Assembly: GCF_003710905.1 (NCBI RefSeq)
Contig: NZ_RHHV01000019.1
Location: forward strand, 62,001 to 126,000
DNA: 64,000 bases
From: Brevibacillus parabrevis
GTDB taxonomy: Bacteria > Bacillota > Bacilli > Brevibacillales > Brevibacillaceae
Reading direction: 5' to 3'
This document shows positions 47,193-55,191 of the stretch, one piece after another. The position numbers and the translations under genes are program-made. Each line of letters opens with the position of its first letter. Position 1 is the stretch's first letter. The notes under the pieces were generated by a model that was given only the letters and a program-made list of their open reading frames with translations, was not told where the DNA came from and did not search any database.

Positions 47193-48209
47193 CTACGGAC
47201 AAAAATGTTGCGTAACCTTCGCTCTTCCCTCAGCCATATCGACCGTGGCTCTCGCTCCATTGACAAACGTCATTTGCGGAGGCATATGTCCGCAATCAAT
47301 ATCGTACAAAATCGGGATTCGCAGCTCATCCGCCAGCTCCTGGTACACGTCCTCTGCTGTATAGCCCTGAACAGCGTGATTCGCTGCACTGCGTCCAAAC
47401 ATGATCCCGGCACAGTGAGCGAACCAGCCTGCCAGCTTCATCTGGACAAGCGATCTGCGCAAGTCGGCAGCCGACAATTCACAGTTTTCCAAATACCACA
47501 GCAGTTGTTCATTTTGAATCATCGTTTGTTGAAACCGCGCTACATCCCCGTAGGGTGTTCCGATCACATGCCGGATCGTGTCTATGCAACCGCCAAGCAG
47601 CCGTCCCGTTATATGTACTGGCTCTGATTCGGTCGTTTTCCAACGAGTCGGCTCAGTAAGGTGAAACACATAAGGTGATGGGTTGTCGTGCTGCCACTCT
47701 GCCTGGTAGTATTCGGACGCCTCTTGTACAACCTGCTCGCCTGTTTTGGTCGAAAGTACAGCCTCCCATTGGGCTGTCGTCGCATCCATGTTCTCCCCGC
47801 GCAAGTCGATCAGATTGGTGCCATGAGCCGTGGCTACACCCGTTTTCAATGTAATCGCAAGCAACAACAGACTGATATCGGAATAGCCAAGCACCCATTT
47901 GGCCGGAAATGCTTCAAAATCGAGCTGATCGAGAATTTCAATCAACAGTTCGCCACCCCATGGAGGGATGATCAGATCGATGTTTTCGTCGCGAAGCATG
48001 GCATTAAATTCTGCTGCGCGGATGGCTGCATCAGCAGACCTTGCTTTTTGCTGCGTCCATGCTGTGTCTTTGCAAACGGTTGAATAGCCCCGTTCCTCCG
48101 CTCGTTTGCAGGCAAGTGTAAGCAGTTCATGCAATTCAGCCGGCACCCCGGACGATGGAGCCGTTACGCCGATTGTGCTGCCTTTTTTCAAGACCGGATA
48201 TGTAATCAC
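47193..48209 (-). CDS. S66 family LD-carboxypeptidase/MccF-like peptidase
   Basis: A 338-residue enzyme starting at GTG 48209, with GAGGGGGG upstream; an ATG nine codons earlier has no site. TIGVTAPSSGVPAELHELL, IIPPWGGELLIEILDQLDF, the nucleophile elbow WVLGYSDISLLLLA (Ser), ITGRLLGGCIDTIRHVIGT and DIDCGHMPPQMTFVNGARATVD (His) fit the S66 fold with a Ser-Glu-His triad. It either trims tetrapeptides of murein or, like MccF, gives resistance to microcin-type nucleotide peptides. Confidence 0.9.
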   Translation of the reverse strand: MITYPVLKKGSTIGVTAPSSGVPAELHELLTLACKRAEERGYSTVCKDTAWTQQKARSADAAIRAAEFNAMLRDENIDLIIPPWGGELLIEILDQLDFEAFPAKWVLGYSDISLLLLAITLKTGVATAHGTNLIDLRGENMDATTAQWEAVLSTKTGEQVVQEASEYYQAEWQHDNPSPYVFHLTEPTRWKTTESEPVHITGRLLGGCIDTIRHVIGTPYGDVARFQQTMIQNEQLLWYLENCELSAADLRRSLVQMKLAGWFAHCAGIMFGRSAANHAVQGYTAEDVYQELADELRIPILYDIDCGHMPPQMTFVNGARATVDMAEGRAKVTQHFCP

Positions 48210-48413
48210 AATGTTCCCCCCTCGCCTTTTTTCCATTTTATCGTAAAATCAGACAAAAAGCAGATGGATATGGATGACGCGCTTTGCTCCCTGACCATTT
48301 GAAAAGCCGACTGCTATCCATGTTGGAACAACACCCAGTGAAAGAAAAACGATCTCGAAAAACGGATTTTCTCCAATACATATGCGTGTATCGAAACCAG
48401 CTAGGCTGTGCAG

Positions 48414-48452
48414 AAAAAAGGGTTACTCCACTTTTGATGGAGTAGCCCTTTA
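48414..48452 (-). terminator. Minus-strand terminator without a clear gene
   Basis: On the minus strand GGGCTACTCCA pairs with TGGAGTAACCC and is followed by six T. Upstream of it on that strand there are only about 80 bases before another terminator, so it may end a small RNA or a lost gene. The 48210-48665 gap holds nothing else I can support. Confidence 0.65.
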
Positions 48453-48531
48453 CGCGTGCGCTATAGTGACCCATGCTGGACGCTCTTTCTCCGCCGGATG
48501 ATTCCCGTTCAGCCAGATCAGATGCCACAGC

Positions 48532-48564
48532 AAAAAAAATAGCTGCCGAGACTTTCTCGACAGC
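48532..48564 (-). terminator. Intrinsic terminator of the lipoprotein gene
   Basis: On the minus strand GCTGTCGAGA pairs with TCTCGGCAGC around AAG, followed by a T-rich run. It ends the Ser/Thr-rich lipoprotein gene at 48666. Confidence 0.85.
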
Positions 48565-48665
48565 CGGGACAGCACGGAGCCGTCAACCATTTATATAAAA
48601 CGGGAGGGAAGTAGAGGAGTTTCAACAAACATTACAAACGTGATTCCAGTTGGCGAATCGAATCG

Positions 48666-49040
48666 TTACTGCTTGCTCGTATCAGTTGATGTAGACTGAT
48701 CGGCTGATCCGCTGTTTTCCGTTCCTGTCGTTCCAGCAGCGCCTGCGTCAGACTTGCTGTCTGAGCTGTTGCTGTCAGCCGCTGGTGCGTCAGATGACGT
48801 GCTTGTGCTATCCGAGCCGCCTGTTGTCGCATCAGAGCTGTTGCTCGATGCATCAGACGTCGATTTGTCCTCCGAAACCGAGTTGTCACTCGATTGTCCA
48901 TCACCTGTAGCTGGTGTCGTTTGACTGGTGCCTTCTTGTTGTGTCGCTGGTTCAGGCGTCCCTGTTGTGCTGGAGCAGGCAACCAGGCTTCCAGACAGGA
49001 GTAATGCGACAGCTGCAATGGAAATCCATTTTTTATTCAT
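48666..49040 (-). CDS. Low-complexity Ser/Thr/Asp-rich lipoprotein
   Basis: A 124-residue protein from ATG 49040 (AAAGGAG seven bases upstream; ATG 49046 is too close to it). Signal MNKKWISIAAVALLLSGSLVAC with lipobox LVAC, after which almost every residue is Ser, Thr, Asp, Gly, Ala, Gln or Glu with no fold visible. Probably an extended surface-anchored linker. Codon repeats (TCAGAT-like) suggest it varies in length. Function unknown. Confidence 0.75.
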   Translation of the reverse strand: MNKKWISIAAVALLLSGSLVACSSTTGTPEPATQQEGTSQTTPATGDGQSSDNSVSEDKSTSDASSNSSDATTGGSDSTSTSSDAPAADSNSSDSKSDAGAAGTTGTENSGSADQSTSTDTSKQ

Positions 49041-49185
49041 GCTCATTCTCCTTTCATCCTTGGCTTCGTGACCTTCTCGCCGTCACAAGAACATCGTAAC
49101 GGGCAAAGATAACCATTCTGTAAGGAGAATAGGAAAAAACCATGATCTAATTATGAAAAAAGTATGACCATGACCGCAAGCAGCG

Positions 49186-50646
49186 TCATGGTCCCTGTTT
49201 GACGAGCGATACGGGCGATACCGGCATGATCGGCAACAAAATAGTAAAGGTGCTGCCTTCCCCCGGCACACTTTCCACGCGACACACGCCATCGTGCAGT
49301 TCTACCAGCTCTTTGACGATGGCAAGTCCAAGCCCTGTACCTTTATTGTTTTTGGAGCGACCGCGATCCACCTTGAAAAATCGCTCCCAAATCCGGTCGA
49401 GATCGTCCGCAGCAATCCCCATCCCCGTATCCTGCACCTGGATGCGCATCCATTGCTCCTGCAGCCCGGCGGTCATCCGGATTTCGCCAGCCGTAGTGAA
49501 TTTCAGCGCATTTTTCAAGAGGTTCTTCAAAATTTGCGCGACCCGATCCTTGTCCGCGTAAATGCGCGGCAGTTCCGCTTCGGCCTCGACTACCAGTTGA
49601 AGCCCTTTTTCTTCCGCCTCTTGCCGGAATGAAAAAGCTACGCGGTTCATGACCTCTGCCACGTCGACCGGGAACTTGGCGAGATTGACCTCGTTGTTCT
49701 CCAGCTTCATCAAATCCATCAAGTCGTCGACCAGACGATTCACCTGCATCGTCTCCGAGTACATGACGGCGTAATACTTTTGCCGCGCTTCCTCATCTTC
49801 TACCAGCCCGTCCTGCAATGCCTCCAAAAATCCTTGCATCGCCGTCAGCGGCGTGCGCAGCTCATGCGACACATTGGCGAGAAAGTCGTTGCGCACCTGT
49901 TCCAGATGGTGCCGCTCCTGTTCGACCTTTTCCAGCTTTTCCGCCATCGTGTTGATCGTGTGAGCCAAATCGCCGATTTCATCGTGCGTATCGACCTGGA
50001 CGCGCTCTGCGTAATTGCCCCTGCCGATCTCCGCAGCCGTCCGCTCAATCGTGCGCAACGGGCGGGAGATCGACCAGGACAAGTAGGAAACCATCGCCGT
50101 AGACAGCACAACGCCGAACAGCGTAGCCCATAAAATCGACTCGCGCATTTGCCCGAACGTTTTCTCGATCCCTTCGATTGGAGCATGCAGGATGATTCCC
50201 CCGTACACCTGCTCCCCCTCGCCCCACGGCACAGAGACTGAGAGCATCGGGTCCTCCAGTCCTTCGATTTTCAATTCCGTGACCGCATTTTTGCCTTTCA
50301 GCACGTTATCTGCGATCGAGACAGCGACCGACTTTCCGGTGAAAACTTCGTCCTTCATCGAAGTCGCGACAATTTTCCCCTCTTTGTTGAACAGCCATAT
50401 CCGGGTGTCAAACGATTCGTCGAGCATCGCCAGCTTGTCCAGCAACTCCTTGTTCACCCGATTGCTGTCGTGAATCGCGACGTTGACCTTTTTCGCCATC
50501 CGCAGCAATTCTTCTTCCTTGGAATTGTAAATGTACTCCCTCGCAAAAAAGGAGAGCAGGATGCCGGAAATGCCCAGTCCGACAAGCACAGTAGCCAAAA
50601 AGCTGAACAGCAGACGGCGGAAAATGCTTTTGGAAGTGCCCAGCAT
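49186..50646 (-). CDS. Sensor histidine kinase with HAMP domain
   Basis: A 486-residue kinase from ATG 50646, which overlaps the response-regulator stop. Helix one about 9-30, extracytoplasmic domain about 31-160 (RIWLFNKEGKIVATSMKDEVFTGK, a PAS/Cache-like fold), helix two about 163-183, HAMP 184-237, HisKA with FLANVSHELRTPLTAMQGFLEAL, N-box LKNLLKNALKFT, QDTGMGIAAD, GTGLGLAIVKELVELHDG. Layout is that of ResE/BaeS-like kinases. Ligand unknown. Confidence 0.93.
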   Translation of the reverse strand: MLGTSKSIFRRLLFSFLATVLVGLGISGILLSFFAREYIYNSKEEELLRMAKKVNVAIHDSNRVNKELLDKLAMLDESFDTRIWLFNKEGKIVATSMKDEVFTGKSVAVSIADNVLKGKNAVTELKIEGLEDPMLSVSVPWGEGEQVYGGIILHAPIEGIEKTFGQMRESILWATLFGVVLSTAMVSYLSWSISRPLRTIERTAAEIGRGNYAERVQVDTHDEIGDLAHTINTMAEKLEKVEQERHHLEQVRNDFLANVSHELRTPLTAMQGFLEALQDGLVEDEEARQKYYAVMYSETMQVNRLVDDLMDLMKLENNEVNLAKFPVDVAEVMNRVAFSFRQEAEEKGLQLVVEAEAELPRIYADKDRVAQILKNLLKNALKFTTAGEIRMTAGLQEQWMRIQVQDTGMGIAADDLDRIWERFFKVDRGRSKNNKGTGLGLAIVKELVELHDGVCRVESVPGEGSTFTILLPIMPVSPVSLVKQGP

Positions 50647-51341
50647 CAGCTCTCCACCCCAAACTTGTAGCCGATCCCCCAGACTGTGTGGATGCACTCA
50701 TACGGGAGATTTTCCAGCCGTTGTCTGATCTTTTTGATATGAACGTCGATGGTGCGGACGTCTCCGAAATAATCGAAGCCCCACACTTGTTCGAGAAGTT
50801 GCTCGCGCGACCATACGCTGCCTGGCGATTTGACCAGCTGCACGAGTAAATCAAATTCTTTCGGGCGAAAGCTGACCTTTTCTCCCGCGACGATGACCTC
50901 CCGCTTGTCCAGGTCAATCGTCAACTGCTCAAAGCTGAAAATGCGCGGCGCATCCTCCTCGACCTTCGGCTTTGGCTGCAGGCGGCGCATGATCGCCCTG
51001 ATTCGCGCCACCAGTTCGCGCGGGCTGAACGGCTTGGTCACATAGTCGTCCGCTCCCAGCTCCAGACCGAGCACACGGTCAAATTCCTCATCTTTTGCCG
51101 TCAGCATAATAATCGGCGTATCCCATTTTTTGCGAATTTCCCGACACGCCTCAAAACCGTCCATTTGCGGCATCATGACATCCAGAATCAAAACATCGGG
51201 TTGTTCCGTCTCTACAAGGGCAAGAGCTTCCCGTCCATCCTTGGCGACGACAAGCTCGAACTGTTGTTTTTCAAAATAAAGGCGAATGATTTCGCGTACA
51301 TTTGGATCGTCATCAGCTACGAGGACCTTCATTTGGGCCAT
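50646..51341 (-). CDS. OmpR-family response regulator
   Basis: A 231-residue regulator from ATG 51341 (GGAGG nine bases upstream). Receiver: VLVADDDPNVREII, phospho-Asp in PDVLILDVMMPQMDGFEA, Lys in YVTKPFSPRELVARI; winged helix about 130-230 ending DVHIKKIRQRLENLPYECIHTVWGIGYKF. First gene of the operon with the kinase. The 51342-51489 stretch to the left end of brnQ's terminator has no gene. Confidence 0.94.
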   Translation of the reverse strand: MAQMKVLVADDDPNVREIIRLYFEKQQFELVVAKDGREALALVETEQPDVLILDVMMPQMDGFEACREIRKKWDTPIIMLTAKDEEFDRVLGLELGADDYVTKPFSPRELVARIRAIMRRLQPKPKVEEDAPRIFSFEQLTIDLDKREVIVAGEKVSFRPKEFDLLVQLVKSPGSVWSREQLLEQVWGFDYFGDVRTIDVHIKKIRQRLENLPYECIHTVWGIGYKFGVES

Positions 51342-51489
51342 GGCTAACAACCTCCTTTCCTTTGAACGGCATAGGAAAAAAGTGCCGTTGCAGACGCTAC
51401 AGCTTTTTCCCATGGTAACACAGATCATCCTCGTTGTGGACGGATAGAAGTCCTAACTGTCCGGGAATAGCAGGAAGTGAACAAGCGAC

Positions 51490-51530
51490 AAAAAACGCGC
51501 CAGACCCTTTTGCAAGGCGGCGCGTCGTCT
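51490..51530 (-). terminator. Intrinsic terminator of brnQ
   Basis: On the minus strand ACGCGCC pairs with GGCGCGT around a 17-base loop, followed by six T. Confidence 0.8.
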
Positions 51531-51562
51531 TTTCTTCATCTGATCGATCGGCAAAGCAAAGC

Positions 51563-52918
51563 CTACACCTTGCCCAGTTTTTGCTCCAACACTTTTTGTC
51601 CGTCTTTGCGGCCGGGACGCAAGCTGCCCCATAGATAGCCGATCAGCCCTCCGGCGATGGCAGGAAGCAGCCAGCCGATCCCTTCCTTGTGCAGCGGCAA
51701 ATGCTCCAAAATCGGCGCGAGCGCCGCGATCTTGATGCCAGCCTGCGCAAATCCATCCAACAAACTGACCACCGTTGTGGCAATAATCGCCCCCTGGTAA
51801 ACAGCGGCGTAGCCTTTGAATGATTTGTGGAAAAACGATACGAGCATCAAGACAATCGCCAGCGGATAAATCGCCATGAGCACCGGAACGGATATCGCGA
51901 TCAGCTGCGTCAGCCCTACATTGGCAACAGCCGCGCTGAACACACTCAAAATGATTGCCATTGTCTTGTAGGAAACACCCGGGATATGCTGGGAGAAAAA
52001 GCGGCTGCATGCCGTCACCAGCCCGACAGAAGTCGTCAGGCAAGCGAGTGATACCGCGCCGCCGAGCAACAGATTGCCGAGCGGACCAAACAGATGCTGG
52101 ACAGCGCCCGTCAAAATTTGTCCGCCATTATCGGACTGTCCCAATGAATAGCTGGTCGCCCCCATGTATCCCAGCGCCAGGTAGACAAGCCCCAAGCCGA
52201 TCGCTGCAATGACAGCCGCCTTGATCGTCGACCATGTCAGCTTTTTCGGGTCAGTGATGCCCTTTTCCCTTACCGCAGCAGTGACGACGATACCGAATAC
52301 CATCGCGGCCAACGCATCCAGCGTAAGATAACCTTCGACAAACCCTTTGAAAAAGGCGGTATGCTGGTAATCTCCCATCGCCACTCCTACCTCGCCCATC
52401 GGTTGAAGGAGCGATTTGAAAAACATGATGCCAATAATGATCAGCAAAGCAGGAGTCAGAACTTTCCCAATTCGGTCTACAAGCTTGCTCGGATTCAATG
52501 CCAGCCAAAACGTGATCGCAAAATAAACAATCGTGGTCACAAGCAGCGGAAGCGGGCTTCCTTTTGCCGATTCAGACAAAAACGGCAGAACGCCCATTTC
52601 GTAAGTAACCGTACCTGTTCGCGGGATTGCCATGAATGGCCCGATCGACAAATACACAATAAACGTAAAGATGGTTGCAAACAGAGGATGAACTCTCCCT
52701 GCCAACGCTTGCAGATTGCCGCCGCCCAATCCTACGGCGATCACCCCGAGGAGCGGCAAGCCCACCCCGGTCACAATAAAGCCGAGCATGGCAATCCATA
52801 CATTTTCACCAGCAGCCTGTCCAAGCGCTGGCGGGAAAATCATGTTTCCGGCTCCAAAAAACAAAGCAAACAGCATAAGTCCTACAGTAATGGTTTCTCT
52901 CTTTGTTAAATCTCTCAT
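51563..52918 (-). CDS. brnQ: Branched-chain amino acid:cation symporter
   Basis: A 451-residue protein with about 12 helices. TVGLMLFALFFGAGNMIFPPALGQAAGENVWIAMLGFIVTGVGLPLLGVIAVG is the family hallmark, followed by IPRTGTVTYEMGVLPF. It imports Leu, Ile and Val with Na+ or H+. Start chosen at ATG 52918 (GGGGAG upstream). The 117 bases before it are AT-rich with no T-box or other leader structure visible. Confidence 0.95.
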   Translation of the reverse strand: MRDLTKRETITVGLMLFALFFGAGNMIFPPALGQAAGENVWIAMLGFIVTGVGLPLLGVIAVGLGGGNLQALAGRVHPLFATIFTFIVYLSIGPFMAIPRTGTVTYEMGVLPFLSESAKGSPLPLLVTTIVYFAITFWLALNPSKLVDRIGKVLTPALLIIIGIMFFKSLLQPMGEVGVAMGDYQHTAFFKGFVEGYLTLDALAAMVFGIVVTAAVREKGITDPKKLTWSTIKAAVIAAIGLGLVYLALGYMGATSYSLGQSDNGGQILTGAVQHLFGPLGNLLLGGAVSLACLTTSVGLVTACSRFFSQHIPGVSYKTMAIILSVFSAAVANVGLTQLIAISVPVLMAIYPLAIVLMLVSFFHKSFKGYAAVYQGAIIATTVVSLLDGFAQAGIKIAALAPILEHLPLHKEGIGWLLPAIAGGLIGYLWGSLRPGRKDGQKVLEQKLGKV

Positions 52919-53035
52919 GTTACTCCCCACCATATTGTTGGTTTTTATAAAATTTTTATTAGTATAACTTAATTTTTCTTCATTTATCAACTGTAATTTG
53001 TTGAAAAGTAAAGAATTTTTCGTCAAAGGTGACAA

Positions 53036-53965
53036 CTATTCCTCCCAGACCTCTTTGCGCTTGACGGCGCCTACCGCTTCCCAAATGTATAGAGAATATA
53101 TGCTTCGCCACGGTTCCCAGCGTTCTCCCATGCGGCGAATTTCTTTCTCATCCGGCTTTGTATCTAGTTTATATACAAGCGAAATCCCGTTGCGCAGTCC
53201 GATATCGGCGGCGGGCAGCAAATTGGGACGGCCCATTCCGAACATCAAGAGACACTCCACTGTCCAGCGGCCAATTCCGCGCAAGGCAGTCAGATGAGCC
53301 ACAACTTCCTCGTCTTCCATCGCCCACAGCCGCTCCAGCTCCACGGTTCCATCGACAATCGCACGCGCGTAGTCGATGATATACTCCGCTTTGCGCTGGC
53401 TGAACTGCAAGGGACGCAAATCTTCCACAGCGAGCCTGGCGACTGCTTCCGCGGTAGGAAAAGCGAGAAACTTCACCCCGCGCTCGTCCACGACCTCATC
53501 GCCTGCCAATGCCAGCAACCGTTGCGTCAAATTCGCCGCGAAGGTCAGATTGATTTGTTGACCGATAATCGTTTTGACCATCGACTGGAACAGATCGGAG
53601 TCGTGCATCAAGCGCAGGCCGCGAAACCGTTTGACCAAAACAGCCAGTTCAGCTTCTTCCTGCATTTGTTCATAAATCGGCAAAAGGTCGAGGTCAGCGC
53701 AAAAAACGTGACGGATCGTGCGCACCAGCTCGTCTCGTTCCTCTGCTGACAAAGCCGAAGTCGTCCCGACCTGCAAGACCGGCTGATCGATACTTCCCAC
53801 AAATTGCAAGCTGGTCAAAACCGGGCGTGACCCGACCCGAAAAACGCGCCTGAGCAGATTGTTTTCTGCTTGTACTTCCAGTTGGGGATCAGGATGAGTT
53901 TGCAGCCGTTGAAAAAGTCGTTCGAAGGAGTACGGAGGCATAAGCGGGATCTGGAATGCGTGCAC
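53036..53965 (-). CDS. DNA-3-methyladenine glycosylase II family (AlkA-like)
   Basis: A 309-residue HhH-GPD glycosylase, start taken as GTG 53965 (AAAGGGG eight bases upstream); ATG 53983 is possible. The N-terminal beta domain precedes the helical core: LFQSMVKTIIGQQINLTFAANLTQRL, the helix-hairpin-helix LTALRGIGRWTVECLLMFGMGRPNLLPAADIGLRNG with catalytic Asp. It excises alkylated purines in base-excision repair. Confidence 0.92.
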   Translation of the reverse strand: MHAFQIPLMPPYSFERLFQRLQTHPDPQLEVQAENNLLRRVFRVGSRPVLTSLQFVGSIDQPVLQVGTTSALSAEERDELVRTIRHVFCADLDLLPIYEQMQEEAELAVLVKRFRGLRLMHDSDLFQSMVKTIIGQQINLTFAANLTQRLLALAGDEVVDERGVKFLAFPTAEAVARLAVEDLRPLQFSQRKAEYIIDYARAIVDGTVELERLWAMEDEEVVAHLTALRGIGRWTVECLLMFGMGRPNLLPAADIGLRNGISLVYKLDTKPDEKEIRRMGERWEPWRSIYSLYIWEAVGAVKRKEVWEE

Positions 53966-54010
53966 GAAAATAACCCCTTTCACTCAAAGGCAGATTCTTG
54001 GCTCCATCCT

Positions 54011-54043
54011 AACACAAAACACCCCTGAAAAGCTCCAGGGGTG
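54011..54043 (-). terminator. Intrinsic terminator of the proline dehydrogenase gene
   Basis: CACCCCTG pairs with CAGGGGTG around an 8-base loop; on the minus strand it is followed by GTTTTGTGTT. Confidence 0.8.
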
Positions 54044-54065
54044 TGGTTCACGCGTTGTATGCGGT

Positions 54066-54986
54066 TTACTTCGAGAACATTCCTTTGAGCACGAACTTCA
54101 CGTTTGCCGGGCTTTCTGCCAGACGACGCATGAAGTAGCCGTACCAGTCATTTCCGTATGGCACGTATACGCGCATTTTGTAGCCTTCGCGAGCCAGATC
54201 GATCTGGGATTGCGTGCGGATACCGTACAGCATTTGGAACTCAAACTGTGTACGCGGAATGTTGTATTCTTTTTCCAGTTGTTTGACATAAGCGATAATG
54301 TTGTCGTCATGTGTGGCTACGGCAGCATATCCGCCATTCAGCAGGTGTTGCTTGATGATTTTTTTGTAGTTCTCATCTACATCCGGCTTGTTCGGGTAAG
54401 CGACTTCCGCGGACTCTTTGTAAGCGCCTTTTACCAGACGGAAGTTCACCTTTTTGTCTTTCAGGCTGTCGATATCATCGGAAGCCTTGTACAGGTAAGC
54501 TTGAATAACCGTTCCGACATTGTCGTATTCTTCCAGCAGCTCATTCAGGATTTCCATCGTCACATGGTTGTGTGCGTAATCTTCCATGTCGATCCGCACG
54601 AACAAGTTGCCGTTTTTCTTCGCTGCATCGAGGATGCGTCTCATGTTTGTCATGCACAGCTCGCGGCTGATATCCAGACCGAGCGAAGTCATTTTCAGCG
54701 ACAGGTTGCAATCGACACCGGATTGGTGAATCGCTTCCAATGTTTTGATGCAGTAGTCAGCTGACTCGTTTGCTTCTTCCAGGCTGAAAACAAATTCACC
54801 CAAGTGGTCGAGTGTGCAAACAAGACCTTGCTGGTTCAACTTGCGTACGGCAGCGATTGCTTCTGCAATCGTGACACCGGATACAAAACGGCTGGCCCCG
54901 AAGCGCAGCCCCCATTTTTTCGCAGCCGCATTCATCGCTTTATTTTTGGATAAGAATAAGAAAAAATCCTTCATAGCTTGTTCCAT
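54066..54986 (-). CDS. Proline dehydrogenase, monofunctional
   Basis: A 306-residue FAD enzyme from ATG 54986 (GGAGGAG about ten bases upstream). The barrel motifs VCTLDHLGE, LSLKMTSLGLD, VRIDMEDY, VNFRLVKGAYKESAEVAYPNK, VATHDDNIIAYV, FQMLYGIRTQSQ and VYVPYGNDWYGYFMRRLAE contain the FAD and proline-binding residues, including the Tyr..Arg-Arg of the last helix. It oxidises proline to pyrroline-5-carboxylate and passes electrons to quinone. Expression should need sigma-54 and the divergent activator. Confidence 0.96.
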   Translation of the reverse strand: MEQAMKDFFLFLSKNKAMNAAAKKWGLRFGASRFVSGVTIAEAIAAVRKLNQQGLVCTLDHLGEFVFSLEEANESADYCIKTLEAIHQSGVDCNLSLKMTSLGLDISRELCMTNMRRILDAAKKNGNLFVRIDMEDYAHNHVTMEILNELLEEYDNVGTVIQAYLYKASDDIDSLKDKKVNFRLVKGAYKESAEVAYPNKPDVDENYKKIIKQHLLNGGYAAVATHDDNIIAYVKQLEKEYNIPRTQFEFQMLYGIRTQSQIDLAREGYKMRVYVPYGNDWYGYFMRRLAESPANVKFVLKGMFSK

Positions 54987-55028
54987 CGTTGACTGTCTCC
55001 TCCTCAACGTACTCTGCATCATTTGTAC

Positions 55029-55046
55029 TAGCATAAACCGTGCCAA
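55029..55046 (-). promoter_or_regulatory. Sigma-54 promoter of the proline dehydrogenase gene
   Basis: On the minus strand TTGGCACGGTTTATGCTA: GG at -24 and GC at -12 with exactly ten bases between, matching TGGCAC-N5-TGC. It lies 43 bases before the ATG. Confidence 0.88.
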
Positions 55047-55100
55047 CACAGCCTGGTTCGTGATATCTTGACTTTGCCAATCATGATGGAGCACGACTGC

Positions 55101-55149
55101 TGTACATACGCTTCAACACATATGTACATTTCGTGTCTATTCTTGTACA
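55101..55149. promoter_or_regulatory. Three phased TGTACA boxes, likely activator sites
   Basis: The palindrome TGTACA occurs at 55101, 55123 and 55144, that is 22 and 21 bases apart, two helical turns each. They lie about 55-105 bases upstream of the -24 element, where a sigma-54 activator binds, and just before the activator's own start. Confidence 0.75.
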
Positions 55150-55191
55150 CTTCTGATTAGTTACAATTACTGACGGGTAAGGGCTAAGCAG

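Noticed and set aside
52919..53035. T-box or other amino-acid riboswitch before brnQ
   Set aside because: The stretch is short and AT-rich and shows neither a T-box sequence nor a terminator/antiterminator pair.
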